The position numbers and the translations under genes are program-made. This document shows positions 35,825 through 47,297 of a DNA stretch of 64,000 bases, piece by piece. The notes beneath the pieces were generated by a model. The model did no database searches. It saw nothing but the letters and a program-made list of their open reading frames with translations, and had not been told where the DNA came from. Position 1 is the first letter of the stretch, and every line of letters begins with the position of its first letter. Source of the stretch: Platycnemis pennipes (Eukaryota > Arthropoda > Insecta > Odonata > Platycnemididae); contig OW121852.1 of the NCBI GenBank assembly GCA_933228895.1, positions 120,213,544 through 120,277,543 of the forward strand, in the 5' to 3' direction.

Positions 35825-36658
35825 AGCGACGGATGCCACATATGCCGGCTGGTGGCGAGGGCGACACCGCGCTCCCCGCCGCACCTCCACGCCCGGCCGC
35901 GCCTCCCCGCGCTCCTCGGTGGCGGCGACTGGGCCTCCGCCCGCTGCGAGTCCAGGCCCTCCACCGGGCTCTTCCTGCGCCGCCGGCTGCGCTTCCGCTC
36001 CGCCGCGCCCCGGCGCTTCGCAGCCGAGTACCGCTTCTACTCGGACGCCGCCTGCACCTCGCCCACCTTCACCGTGGCCGCATCCGGCTCCTACGCATAC
36101 GCCGCACCCAGCAGCGACTGGAGGCGACCCCCGGGAGGGGCCTCCGTGCCGGGAGCCGTGGAGGTCGACTTCCACGTGACGGCGGCCGCCGTGACCGTGC
36201 ACGACGCCGGAGTGGCGCGGGGGCTGGAGGTGGCCTCCGCCTCCGCGCCTGGGGACTGCGGGAGGCCCGGGACGTGGAGGCCTGGGGTCACGGTGGACGT
36301 GACCTCCACGCGGGGCTGCTCCGCGCTGGGCATCCGGGTGCCGGCGGCAGAGGCGGACCTGGCGAGGGTGGAGATGGGCGAGAGCGGGGTGCCGGTGCTG
36401 CTCCTGGGGCAACCGGAGACGGAGCCTGCCCCCTGGGGGGTCTCTGGGCGAAGGAGGCCCACGGCCTACGCCCCCCCTCTCGTGCAGTGCTCCAGGGAAA
36501 GCCCCAACCCCGCCCAGGGCACGGACAACAGGCTGTTCCCACTCCCGGCCCGCCTATCCGCACCGCGGTCGTCCTCATCTCCGGCCCGCACCAAACCACA
36601 GCCTTTGCTGGCGGCCGTGATGTGTGCGGTGATTGTGCTGCTGCCTGGTCGGCGTTAA
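35825..36658 (+). CDS. APCDD1-like protein, terminal exon D (second APCDDC repeat and C-terminal anchor)
   Basis: Acceptor CTTCCCGCAG ends at 35824 and the exon starts in phase 0, matching exon C. It reads SDGCHICRLV (the CxxC pair, residues 342 and 345), then GGDWASARCESRP opening the second repeat, EYRFYSDAACTSPTF, DVTSTRGCSALGIRVPAAEA and RRPTAYAPPLVQCS. All follow vertebrate APCDD1 in order. The C-terminus LLAAVMCAVIVLL (about residues 599-611) followed by PGRR fits a membrane anchor with a very short tail. The TAA is at 36656-36658. The exon is strikingly GC-rich, so long overlapping frames on both strands here are shadows. It closes the reading frame of 615 visible residues. Confidence 0.9.
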   Translation, partial: SDGCHICRLVARATPRSPPHLHARPRLPALLGGGDWASARCESRPSTGLFLRRRLRFRSAAPRRFAAEYRFYSDAACTSPTFTVAASGSYAYAAPSSDWRRPPGGASVPGAVEVDFHVTAAAVTVHDAGVARGLEVASASAPGDCGRPGTWRPGVTVDVTSTRGCSALGIRVPAAEADLARVEMGESGVPVLLLGQPETEPAPWGVSGRRRPTAYAPPLVQCSRESPNPAQGTDNRLFPLPARLSAPRSSSSPARTKPQPLLAAVMCAVIVLLPGRR

Positions 36659-38840
36659 CGAGAGGAAAGTCTCCCCCCCTTAACGGAGGTCGCGAAGAGG
36701 CGAGGAGGCGATGACGACAGGAGGAGTGAGTTCGCCTCGGGGAAGTGCTAATTGTGCTGAGACAAAAGTACTTCTGGAAAGGAGATGAGCAAATGGACTC
36801 CCGTGCGTATCCACTCTCAAGACTGCTTTTGAATCCTCTTTAAGGCTAATGAGTGAGCAAATATGTGCGAATGGGCGAAGGCACTCCTCCTTTTGAGACG
36901 ACTAATGCAGAGGTGAGAGTATTTCGATGCTTGCGACGGCGAGATGTCTCTTCCGTTAAGATGATTGTTATATTAGTCTCTACGGGGTGAGACACCAGAT
37001 GGAACCAAAAATGCAACTTCAGTATTTCACCAGACGATAAACATTGCCAAAAAGAATGCTAGTTACTGTTCGAGAGTCGTGCTTTTACCCCGCTAATTAC
37101 GGAGGCTTTAAACCTCCAGCTAGGTAACATATGTGGAACTCCAGCTATGCATGGTAAAAGACACCCACATAATCCAAAGTATCTTCTTCATAGCATGGAA
37201 GTAAAAGTGAAAAAAGTTACTTTCCAGTCTATGTTATTAATTGTATAGATGTGTGGCCTAGGAAGTAATTAGCATATCATAAATACGCTGTTAAGTGCCA
37301 TCGATATGTAATAAGCACTTCCAGGGCGTGGAGGACTGCAGACATTCCCCCAACCTATGAACTGTATTCTGCTGTGGCCTCATAAATATCAAGTTCTTTA
37401 TTTCTCTTCGCTTGACTCCCGTTTATGGAATTTTTCTCGACTGAAGACGGTCATTCACACTAATGTTCCAAGCTTGCATAACCTGCATAGGTATTGGAAA
37501 ACATACAACCAGATACGTAAAGACTTAAGTCATGCTAAACAGTTACCTTAATATCTCGTGAAAAACCATTACTCCATGATTAATGGAGTTATGTTGACGG
37601 AACGAGATAAATTTTAGTCAGATAATATCCTAGTGTTCACATATAATAAATTTTTATATTTTTATTAACGATTTGTGCAATTTAGAAAGGCCAAATTAAT
37701 AAATGTTGATAGCACAAATTAAAGAGATATGAATATGTGATTGTTGAATTGTGAAAGAATATATGTTTATAATCATAAAATGCCCTGTGTAATTTGACGT
37801 CTAGCTATATGTATCGTGACGTGTAATTATTTGATTTGCTCAAATCTATAGGGGAGTAACTCAGTGATGTACATAATGAAAATAGATTTTATGAATTATT
37901 TATTGTAACGATGTAAATATTGATGTCTAAATGAAACTGAAACGTGATTATCATCATGTCTTATAATCATTCTCTGAATTCGTCCTGAATGAACATCTGA
38001 CGAAAAAGTACAAAAATACCTCAAATGATTGTGTGCCATTGCCATTTTTCAACTTGATGCTATTATGTATAATTTATTATGATGGTTTTACATGCATTTC
38101 CAAATCCATTTCTTGATTATAATAAAGTAAATTAGATGTTTAAAACATGGCATTTTTCTTTATTTTTGCCCTTTCCCATTAATAAACAGAAAAGAGTCGA
38201 GAGGCATGTTAAAATAGCAGGGAAGAACGCAGAGCCAAACGAAAGGATAATAACGTCTGCCGCATCTATATCATGCACTGCAAGCCACTGCAAGAGTGTT
38301 GCAACTAGCGAGCTGCCACCAGGCATACATTTCAGTCAAAAGGTCGATGTACTATGTTAGTTACTACAATCTTTGACTGGTCCAAAAGATCTAAAAAGAA
38401 ATGCAATACCTCAGCGTCTACAAAATAAGAAGCTCGTGCATTTTACTGTCGAGGTAATTGAATAAATGTACATTACAATTTATAATTTATTTCGGACAAC
38501 GCATCATGCAGTGGAGCTTAGAAGGAAGGAGATGTGTAAGATGGAAATCTAGGAAAGGACGGGGAAGGCTATTGAGTATGACCGGTCTAAGATTTGCAAT
38601 AATCCAGAGAAAACTCTGAACACGATGACATCATAGGTATTCAATACAGGCCAGAGCCTATATCTATCGAGGAGAGAGAACATATGTGGTAAGATTACAC
38701 TTACAGGAAAGGAAATGTTGGCCGCACCAATGATGCTCTCGTTCATTCCAACAGCTGTTCCCATGGATGATCAACATTCGAAACTAACCTTTAATTTTGT
38801 GAGATAATAATTTTAGAAGCATTAGATATAGAATAATCTA
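36659..38840 (+). other. 3' flank of the APCDD1-like gene, possible 3' UTR
   Basis: Sharp fall in GC after the stop. AATAAA poly(A)-signal candidates occur at 37645-37650, 37698-37703 and 38121-38126. Nothing here decides which is used. No other gene recognised. Confidence 0.4.
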
Positions 38841-38846
38841 CTTACA

Positions 38847-39365
38847 GCCAGGCACGTAGACAAGGGGGGGGGGGGGGGGTTAGCCCCCCAGAAATTTTTT
38901 CCCAAGAATTTTAATCTATGAAGAGGTTGGCCGATAGAAGAATTGAGTGGAGGGCTGCGTCAAACCGATCCTAGGATTGCTGACATATGATGATGATGGA
39001 TTTTAAATGGGTATTATAATCCGGAATACACTACGCATAATTCAAGTGTTAAGTGTCTTGAAACGCATTCACTAGTTTGATGCATATGCGTGGTTAATAA
39101 TTGTCCTTTTAAATCTGAAATGCATGTTTGCGTTGAAGTTCTGTTCTGGGGCCGATAAAATTAACTGCTTCATGACAAGATAAGCAGCGAACTTTACCAG
39201 TGAGAAGAGATAGGAACGGGCACTGTGATTGATAATTCCAAGCACTGAAAATTAAGGGTAGAGATCTGTTACATGTCGACACCTAACGGGCAAGGCTGAT
39301 TTGTTTCAATTATTACGATACACCTGACTTAGCACCCCCCAACCAAATTTCTGGCTACGTGCCTG
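38847..39365. mobile_element. DNA-type element with 11-bp terminal inverted repeats and 6-bp target duplication
   Basis: CAGGCACGTAG (38849-38859) is mirrored by CTACGTGCCTG (39355-39365). The next bases are G-rich at the left and C-rich at the right. CTTACA flanks it at 38841-38846 and 39366-39371. It has no transposase frame. A run of at least 16 G lies at about 38864-38879. It contains a second insertion (38915-38999). Confidence 0.6.
38915..38999 (+). pseudogene. 85-bp severely 5'-truncated RTE insertion
   Basis: Holds only the last codons (GGTTGGCCGATAGAAGAATT...) and the tail of the RTE family. The direct repeat ATTTTAA at 38908-38914 and 39000-39006 marks its own target duplication inside the TIR element. 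Confidence 0.75.
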
Positions 39366-39835
39366 CTTACATCTGGTAATACGCAAGAGAACAATTCATC
39401 AGAATTTATATCTGGAGCATGTTTCTTTATGGCAGTGAGGCATGGACGATGACAGCAGCAAAGAAGTCCAGGTCGGAAGCATTCGAAATGTGGTGCTACC
39501 GAAGAATGATGAAGATAAAATGGATCGACCGAGTGACGAACGAAGAAGTCTTAAGAAGTGTGGGAGGAAAGAGAAGTCTCCTGAATACCCTAAGACGAAG
39601 ACGGAGCAACTTAATCGGCCACACTATGAGACATGATGGCCTGATGAAGAAAATCGTTGAAGGACAAGTGGACGGGGAGAACGGCAAAGGTAGGCCTCGT
39701 ATGAGATATAGAGGGAAAGTGGTGAAGGATGTGAAAGAGAAGAAATACGACAACAATATGAAGAGATTAGCGGATAGGAGAATTGAGTGGAGACCTATGT
39801 CAAACCAATCTCAGGATTTTTGATTGATGATGATA

Positions 39836-41240
39836 AAGATTGCCATTACAAAAGGATAATTGGACATTACTACTTGCTGTGCCAGAGGTTGATAACAGTT
39901 CAAAGGAATCGCACCAAAAATACTTTCAGATGTGAACCTTTAGCTACTGCGTTGCACTCTTTGTCTTAGCTCTAAACTCAACATCACTCATTTCTGCAGT
40001 ACTCACTGCACTCCAAGAGTAAAATTGTTGATCAAATTCACATGCGTTCTGAACCCGGGATGTAATCAAATGTCCTTCCTGCTATGGAAGAAGCGAATAG
40101 TATGGGTGATGACACACTGAGCTCCAGGGGATAATAATTTGAAAAACAAATCCTTGGGTAGTCCCGACTGAGTCGCACATACTCAAAAAGGGAGAGAATA
40201 TTAATGTAGTATTAGGAGGGAAGAGTGGAAATCTTTCTTCTGCGGCTGAAAAAAATGTCTAAATACAAGGGATCTCTTTCAGTTCAATCCCCCAAACATC
40301 CCGCCGCTCGCAAGGAAAGAAAAATGATTTAAAAAAGGCTGACACGGCCCCCCTTCTCCCACTCGGGAGTCATCCGCGCTGAGACAATGAACTCACTTCA
40401 TCTCGTCGTTCTTCCGTCTCCCCCGCAGGTCCCCCCAACCCTCCTTTACTCCATTGGAACATATCTACTCTCCCTTCCCCATACTTAACCCAAGTCCTTT
40501 CAATCCTTCCCCTAACGGTCGGTCACCTCTCCCTCCCTTCCTCCTCGCTCAATTAGCTGAGCAAACATTTAGGGACCTCGCGCCAAACCCTCCGAGACCG
40601 TTCATCTCTTGCCGGCACCGAAGGAGGGTCCCTAGCGGGTAAGGGGATGTTGCCGGACATCCAAACGGAGCCTACCGGAGTCCTTACATCTCCGTGGTAA
40701 CAGTGCCAGGAGCGAAACCTGAAGGGGCAAGAGGTGAGGGAAGGGCTGTAGGAGGGGGGGTGCGCGTGCATAAGTGAGCGGCTGAGGCACCCTCATTTGT
40801 TTCTTTGATGATGAACGGAGGGGGTAGCGGAAGATTTCAATTTGAGATGAGTTGGAGCTCCTTTTTTGGGGTAACGAATCCACCTCCACGTATGCGAACG
40901 GAGCGGGTCCCTCGCTTGACCTCTCCGCATGAAGAATATCGCCCTCAACAGCGAGTGAGGACCGGAAAGGCTTCAGAGTTCAGTCACTATTTTCTGGTCG
41001 AATATGGTACTACTCCAGAAATAAGCCGTACTATGGCGGTGCCTATTCTGGTTAGCATCATCGGTCAGTTACGCAACGACAAGGTGATGAGTTTCTTATG
41101 TAGCAAGGCGTAAAATACATATAAATAACTTGGAGGCTAAAAAGTGGTTCAAGAGGAGCGATTAAGTTATTTGGCGGATAGAAGAAGTATCAAATGCATA
41201 TATGTTGGCGATTCGCGTTAGCGATAGTACTCTACTAATA
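39836..41240. other. unassigned DNA with a C-rich block at about 40330-40640
   Basis: No supported gene. Forward and reverse frames at 40454-41113 have no recognisable domain and reflect C-rich, then G-rich composition. Confidence 0.4.
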
Positions 41241-41312
41241 TCAACATAATATCCTGCAAGCCCTCGCAAGGGTGTGTGGCAGGTGGTGAACCACAAGAAT
41301 GCATGAATTATC
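41241..41312 (-). pseudogene. CR1/Jockey-group 3' terminus
   Basis: ATAATATCCTGCAAGCC and GGGTGTGTGGCAGGTGGTGA on the + strand are the reverse of the family's 3' end. Only the terminus is present. Confidence 0.6.
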
Positions 41313-41514
41313 AATAAGGGAGAATAAGGTTTAACTTATTTCAATTGAAGCATGTAAAAAATTATAATCCTTGCATACAGTGCATCTACATACTGCTGTT
41401 GATTATTTAGATATCAAATCAAAAGTTGATTATGTGGATATCACATCCCGGATGCGCATTCAAAGTAGAGGCTAACAGATGAAAAGTAGTAAGTATCAAG
41501 TATTCAGGGAACAG

Positions 41515-41630
41515 AAGAAGTGTGGAGAGAAACCCGGAGTCGGAATTCACGAACGGGGACAAGAAACCACGGCTCCACGACCAATTCGACGGACTCGAAC
41601 TCCACTAGGCACTAGGAATAATTCACTAGA
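41515..41630 (-). mobile_element. SINE fragment, internal part
   Basis: GTGGAGAGAAACCC and CACTAGGCACTAGG match the reverse complement of the SINE body at about 13290-13410. Both ends are missing. Confidence 0.5.
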
Positions 41631-41639
41631 GCGGTCCTA

Positions 41640-42325
41640 TATTATCAGTTACTCATTGGAAAGCGTTGGTTTTGCAAAGCGCTTAGGTGTTACTTGAGAC
41701 ATCGTTGGGAAGAAAGGGTCAGCATAAAGCTAGGATTTATTAATAACTAGGGAGTTGTGAGGAAAAGACAAAAGAGCAGTATTGCTTTCCACTTGTCCCA
41801 CCTTGAATGTGCAACGAGTATATGGGATTCAGGTCATTCAGGATTTGGTCACAGAACTAGACCCTGTGCAGAGAAGAGCTGCTAATTCTCTATAAAGGTG
41901 TTACGATAGGTTTAGAGGTGCAACAAAATAATCATTAGAAGAATTTGATTGGGATTCACTATCGTATTGTAGGTTAAAATACCAATTAAATCTGAAATAT
42001 ATCAAAACCCCAACGTCCTAAGGCAGGTTAGCTCAATAAGGTAAAATGAGAGAGATGAATACAGGTACTAAGACGGAGAGGTTCATTTTTTTCCGTACAC
42101 AATTAGGGACAATGATAGAGTGTTGTGGATATACATTCATAGGAGTAGTAATACCTCTCAGTTTCCTGTAAGTAGTGCATGCACGGACTTGTACATTTCC
42201 ATGCCGCATGATAGTAGGAGCGAATTTGATACACTCTGATGAAAAATGCATGCTTGGTGATGATTCACACCCTGCCAAATACCCTTCCATGTGGATTCAG
42301 GGCATTGCGTAGCTGTAGATTCGAG
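41640..42325 (+). pseudogene. CR1/Jockey-group non-LTR element, old 3' fragment
   Basis: Decayed but alignable with 15070-15735: CTTGAATGTGCAACGAGTATATGGGAT parallels HLEYAASVWD codons, GTGCAGAGAAGAGCTGC parallels VQRRSA, and GAATTTGATTGGGATTCA parallels ELNWES. The 3' terminus GCATGCTTGGTGATGATTCA is at 42248-42330. Confidence 0.65.
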
Positions 42326-42574
42326 GCAGCCAATGCGTGCAAATAGTTTCCTGCAGTATGATGATAGGAAACTAGCTTACGCGATAGCGGCGGGGTCCAC
42401 GGGGTTTATTAGCTAGCTTCACGATTGTGATGCAGTTTTATTTGCCAACGACTAAACCCAAAATACGGAAAAAGCGAAGAGGTTGATGATTTATATAATA
42501 CGGAAGAAAGAATTATAATCGAGGAGAATGAAAATGAAACAAATAGTTTTAAGAACTTACAAGCTATATTTACA

Positions 42575-43180
42575 ATGTACATAATACCTTGCAAGCCACA
42601 ATAAAGATGTGTGGCGGGGGGTGAAATCTCACCAAACATGCACTACATATCACGCATAAAAAAGGATTAGTAATGATATACTAATCTAAACTTCACTATT
42701 TAAAAAAGATAAAAATAGTTACAAAGCAAGCATGCAAATATACCAACATGAAACTACATATGCTATTCATTGATACACTCGTATTGGATATATTTACCGC
42801 TATTCATATTCCTAACTGTACGAGGAAAAAAGATCTTTTGAATCTGTCAGTTCGGCAATCAATTTCTCTAATTTTGTGATATTGGTCCACTCTACCATAG
42901 TAAGTTGGAGTTCGCCAAATATTTTTAAATTCATCACTGAAAATATTATCTTGGAATTTACTTAAGATATTAAATATAACTTGCAACCGGCGATCTGACA
43001 ATGATTCCCATTTTAATTAATTCAATAGGCTGGTTACGCTAATATAGTTATCGTACCGTCCCTTTACAAATCTAGCCGATCTTTGCTGCACGCGTCCAAG
43101 TTCATTATTAAGGCCGATTTCGTTGGGATCCCAAATACCTACTGGCAGCGTATTCCAAATGAGGTCTAAAAGGGATTCGG
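42575..43180 (-). pseudogene. CR1/Jockey-group non-LTR element, 3' fragment
   Basis: Minus-strand reading matches 15150-15735: the ASxWDPNEI, DPRxIARFV-like and SLSDRRLQVIFN segments, then DDxxNIxRTPTYYGRVDQ and the 3' terminus. A surviving 65-codon frame lies at 42804-43001. Truncated at both the 5' end and by drift. Confidence 0.75.
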
Positions 43181-43224
43181 AGGAAGTCTAAACAAGGGAT
43201 TCGGAGTAAGAAAATAACTGATAT

Positions 43225-43815
43225 TCATCATGGAGGCTTGATTGTTCCAATGTGAGTCGACTCCCGAAGTTTAGAAGGTTTGCATCCAATTGGGCGTTCG
43301 CGGTTTCGGAATTTGAAAACCGCGCCAGAGAATGGATCGGAGAAGTATGGATAGAACGGAATAAATAGCTGATGGAAGGCGTTGTGAAATAAGCAGTGTC
43401 CATTACTCGACGAAAATGATTCCACTTTAGGATACTTGAATAAAAAAACGATGTAGAGGGAGTAAAGGTGGAAAACGTCCGTAAACGTAGTGTTGGGCGT
43501 AACTTTACAGTTTAAAGCGAGCAAGGAGCGGACGAGGAGGAAATTTGCAAAATTTCAAACATTTGGCATAGAGGTTTACTGTGAAAAATTCACACTTTGA
43601 AAGTGGGGGATCACGTCATCACGGTGCTCCCCGTGTGCATATACTTACATGTCTCCACTTTAAAACGGAAATACATATATCACTCCCACAAGCCGCTTAG
43701 CACTCCGCATCAGCTGAAGCTTGCGATTGATCTAAATGTGTCTAACTCGGGCGCTTAGTTTTTGGTGGAAGGAACTGCGTTTGCGCTGTCCCTCCATATC
43801 AGGTCATTACAATTC
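43225..43815 (+). repeat. dispersed unclassified repeat, third copy (about 590 bp)
   Basis: From GGAGGCTTGATTGTTCC to GCGCTGTCCCTCCA it matches 61530-62040 (and its mirror 46780-47290) with many substitutions. Shared landmarks are GAATTTGAAAACCGCGCCA, GGAAGGCGTTGTGAA and GTAAAGGTGGAAAACG. Non-coding, class unknown. Confidence 0.7.
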
Positions 43816-44504
43816 ATTCAGACACTGTCACATCGCGGATTGTATGATTAATTCTTGATAACAGCGTAAATGAGACCCATCTCGTAAGGATTCACAATAG
43901 AGGGTCGTATTCAGTAATCGGTAGTACTAATTCGTTTCTCGCAAAATAGTCGCTACTTTCGACTGGTTACTCGGTATTTGTTTTTCACAGGCTTGGTTGC
44001 CTATTTACAGAGACAAATCTGGCTGAAATGAGTAGACGAAGTGTTAGCTTCTTCAACATATGAGACCCCAGTTTTGCAGAAGTCGTTCTGTAGGGGCATA
44101 AACTTTTATTAATTATTGATGCTGATATAGGAAGCGGGGGAAAATTGTTTCCGGAGTGTTACATTAGGGATGTCTTTGAAAAAAACAGTTACGCTGATAA
44201 TTCTGGTGACGCCATGCGTTCTTACGGCTGAGGGATAATTTTAATTTCAAACTTTTTTTACACGTCATTAAGTTGTTGAGGATTTTTTTCCGTTTTGCCT
44301 TTATGTCTCGACCAGTATTTAGTTACTAATCCTTTTTTAGTACGATTGGTATGATATTCAAGGCATGTTTGGTGTGAAATATTCAACTAATTGTAAACGT
44401 TCTCCATTCGTGTCCCTAATGGTATTGCATCTTGCAGCCCGTTCCTTGAAGTGATTCCTCACCATCTTGTAGGCAACTTCCTTATTTCCATGTGCGAGGT
44501 TATT
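43816..44504. other. unassigned DNA with a trace of CR1/Jockey-group 3' end
   Basis: 44322-44385 carries ACTAATCCTTTTTTAGTACG and GGCATGTTTGGTGTGAA, a worn copy of the family's 3' end. Nothing else recognised. Confidence 0.4.
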
Positions 44505-44722
44505 TGTACGCATGCACATCTTCGCAAAGATCCTTCATCCACATTTCCTTTGCTTTTCTTGCTTGACGGTTTATTTCATTCCTAATTCTTTTGCTGCGAA
44601 GTAGCTCCCCTTCAGTTTCCACATTTTTACTTTTTTTCTCTCCTCAATCAATTCTAAGACTTCATCTGTAATCCATGGCTTATTCTTGATAATTTTTCTT
44701 CTCCCCAGAACTTATTTTCTCA
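44505..44722 (-). pseudogene. RTE-clade linker fragment between endonuclease and RT
   Basis: Minus strand matches 54430-54640 of the full-length element (the KPWITEEVLELIEERRK codons). The segment GGCTTATTCTTGATAATTTT recurs in 45440-45475, so this is a second, overlapping piece of the same region beside the composite RTE at 44803-46243. Confidence 0.7.
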
Positions 44723-44802
44723 TTCATTCACCATTGTCTGCATTCACCTAAGCTGACATCGATTCCTTTTCGGTACACCCATATATGTATTGGTTTGCAG
44801 AG

Positions 44803-45352
44803 GGAGAAAAGAAGCCAGTACCAATTTTGAACTAGGAAAATAAAAACTAGAGGAGGTAGAAGAGTACTGCTGCCTGGGAAGCTGAGTAACCTGCGATGGA
44901 CGAAGTAAAAGAGAAATAGCCAGTAGAGTTGCCCAGGCGAAAAGTGCATTTCACCAAAATAAGATTATGCTTACAGCTGCAAATACAAGCGTAGAAGTGA
45001 GGAAACCTTTCATTAGAGCATATATCTGGAGCATGCTACAATATGGCATCGAAGCATGGAGGATAACACCAGCACAAACGGATGAAGTGGACAGGTCTTT
45101 GGGAGTAAAGAGGTCTACTGGAAGCTCTAAGAAGACGAGCCAAGTTAACCGGCCATATCTTAATACAAGAAGCCTGAGGAAGACAATCGTCGAGTGAAAA
45201 GTGAACGGGAAGAATGCAAAAGTCAGGCCTCGCATGAGATATATGGAGCACGTTTTGAGGGATGTAAGAGAATTACGCTAATATGAAGAGGTTGGCCGAT
45301 TAAAGAATTGAGTGGAGGGCTGCGTTAAACTAATCTTAGGATCGTTGACCAG
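44803..45352 (+). pseudogene. RTE-clade 3' part, plus orientation
   Basis: Starts in the LGKQKLEEVEEYC-like region and runs through KPFIRAYIWSMLQYGIEAWR to GGTTGGCCGATTAAAGAATT and the terminal ATCGTTGACCAGTAATGATG. Broken by a deletion around the IDRVSNEE segment and by stops. It abuts an endonuclease part in the opposite orientation (45361-46243). Confidence 0.75.
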
Positions 45353-45360
45353 TAATGATG

Positions 45361-46243
45361 CAAAAACTCCTGTCTTTCTCCACATTTTTATACTTTCTTC
45401 CCTCTTCAATCGATTCTAAGACTTCAACTGTAATCCATGGCTTATTCTTGATAATTTTTCTTCTCCCCAGAACTTATTTTCTCCTTCCTGTAGCCCGATT
45501 TTGATTAGAGATTTAAGTGACATTTCATCGTCACTAATTTGTGTTCACAGTCGATATCTGCACCAGAGTAGCTTTTGCAGTTCCACACTTGGTTCCTGAG
45601 CTTCTGCTTCCCTAAAATGTAGTCAATTTGAAATCTTCTGTCTCCGGGCACTTTCCAATTTATATCTGGTTGGTGGTTTTTAAATGTTGTGTTTGCCACC
45701 ACCAAATTGTGATGTGTGCAGAATCCTATGTCTTTCTCCTCTCTCATTTCGATTTCCCAAGCCATATTTTCCAGTTGCTCTTCCATCCTGACCTTCGTCG
45801 ACGACAGCGTTCCAATCTTGTAAAATAATTAAGTTTTCTACTCCTTTTACCTGCTTTATTACTTCCGTGATATCCTCATAGACGTCTTCCACTTCATCTT
45901 CGTAGTCCGACGTAGGCATGTAAACTTGCGCCGCAATGGTATATGTAGGCAATCTTCACCATTATAATCCTGTCACAGTAATGCAGGAAGCTCTTCACAC
46001 GCAGTCGTGCACTCTTCCTGAGCATTATGCCTACTCCAGCGTTACCATTCAGCGATCTGGTGTGAATCACTCTGTAGCTTCCACTCCAAAAGTCTCCTTC
46101 TTCGGGCCATCTCATTTCACTGATTCCTAATACTTCGAGGTCCATTCTCCGCATTTCCACCTTGAAATTCTCCAATCTCCCGCAGTTCCAAAATAATCTC
46201 ACGCTCCTACCCTAAAATGTCTATCACATGTACTGATGTACTT
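45361..46243 (-). pseudogene. RTE-clade endonuclease part, minus orientation
   Basis: Minus strand reads GRLENFKVEMRRMDLEVLGI, SEMRWPEEGDFWSGSYRVIH, VYMPTSDYEDEVEDVYEDIT, GDRRFQIDYILGKQ and ADIDCEHKLVTMKCHL. These are the AP-endonuclease signatures of the RTE clade: a catalytic Glu in SEMRW and the usual SDH triad. Here the triad reads CEH, a likely inactivating change. Frameshifts occur near 45900 and 45720. Mirrored at 62577-63459. Confidence 0.8.
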
Positions 46244-46779
46244 TCCATTTGGGAGATAATACCTGTAATACTGAAGATTAATCCATCAATGGAGGGAAAA
46301 ATGTGTAATCTGTAAACATTGAGGCATTATAAAGAGCGAAAGAAAAACTCATTGCACTATTAACATTGCAAAGCGTAAATTAAAGAAATATGAGCACGCA
46401 CTTGTTGCCATGAACCGAAGTTAAATGAAAATTAAAACGTCCCGGAGCTTGCAAGCTTCAACCAATTCAATGCAGTTTACGGCATCTCTCGAAGACGAAT
46501 TTTCGCGATGAAAAGGACTACCAGAAGGATAGTTTGGAAATCATATAATTTACTTAGGAGAGATGTCCGTTGAAATTCAGTGGGAGGGAGATAATACCAG
46601 TAATATTGATATGGTGCCATCATTTTAGGTTATTGCCGAAGAGGCTTGTTGATGCACAGATAAATAGCATGTTGAGATAACTAAGAAGAGAGAACCCAGA
46701 TTGCTACGGGCGTTGCATCTAGGCTTCAACAAAATAACGCAGACCTTCTTACTTAATCTAGTTTAGAAGAATTGGTTTC
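46244..46779. other. unassigned arm sequence
   Basis: Nothing recognised. Mirrored at 62041-62576. Confidence 0.45.
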
Positions 46780-47290
46780 ACCTTATTTGGAGGGACAGCG
46801 CGAACGCAGTCCCTACTACCAAAAATTACGCGCCCGAGTTACCCACATTTGGGGCAATCGCAAGCTTCAGCTCACCCGGAGTGCAATGGATAAGCCTCGG
46901 CTTGGAGGAACGACCTTGCGGATCATCGTTGACCTCTACGCCAGGTAAGTATGAAAAATTGACTGTGTCCTCACCACCCCACTTTTGCTCACTTAGCACT
47001 GCAAAGTGACGACTAACACAACGTTTACGGATATTTTCCACCTTTACTCCATCTAAATCGTTCTTTTCTTCCAGTATCCTAGAGCAAAATGATTTTAGTC
47101 GAGTAATGGACACTTTTTTTACTTCACAACGCCTTCCAACAGCTATTTATTCCCTTTTATCCACCCTTCTCCGATATATTCAATGGCGCGGTTTTCAAAT
47201 TCCGCTTCTGCGAACGCTCATTGAAAGCAAACCCTCTGAACTTCGGGAATCGACTCACCTCGGAACAATCCACTCTCGAGGAGGGAGTCA
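46780..47290 (-). repeat. dispersed unclassified repeat, left-arm copy
   Basis: Identical to 61530-62040 in inverted orientation and related to 43225-43815. A 95-codon minus-strand frame (46826-47113) is not kept in the third copy, so it is unlikely to be coding. Confidence 0.65.
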
Positions 47291-47297
47291 TCCAGGA

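Larger units (their letters stand above)
38820..39835 (+). pseudogene. RTE-clade 3' fragment, interrupted by a TIR element
   Basis: RTE sequence AATCTACTTACA ends at 38846 and resumes with CTTACATCTGGTAATAC at 39366, matching the continuous segment near 55950-55980 of the full-length copy. After the interruption a 134-codon frame (39419-39823) reads MFLYGSEAWTMTAAKKSRSE, MKIKWIDRVTNEEVLRSVGG and NLIGHTMRHDGLMKKIVEG. It ends with the usual GATGATGAT tail. 5'-truncated. Confidence 0.75.

Noticed and set aside
35761..36714. Very long overlapping frames on both strands (317 codons on +, 204 codons on -)
   Set aside because: They are shadows of the GC-rich APCDD1-like terminal exon, whose own frame carries the family motifs and matches the phase of the previous exon.
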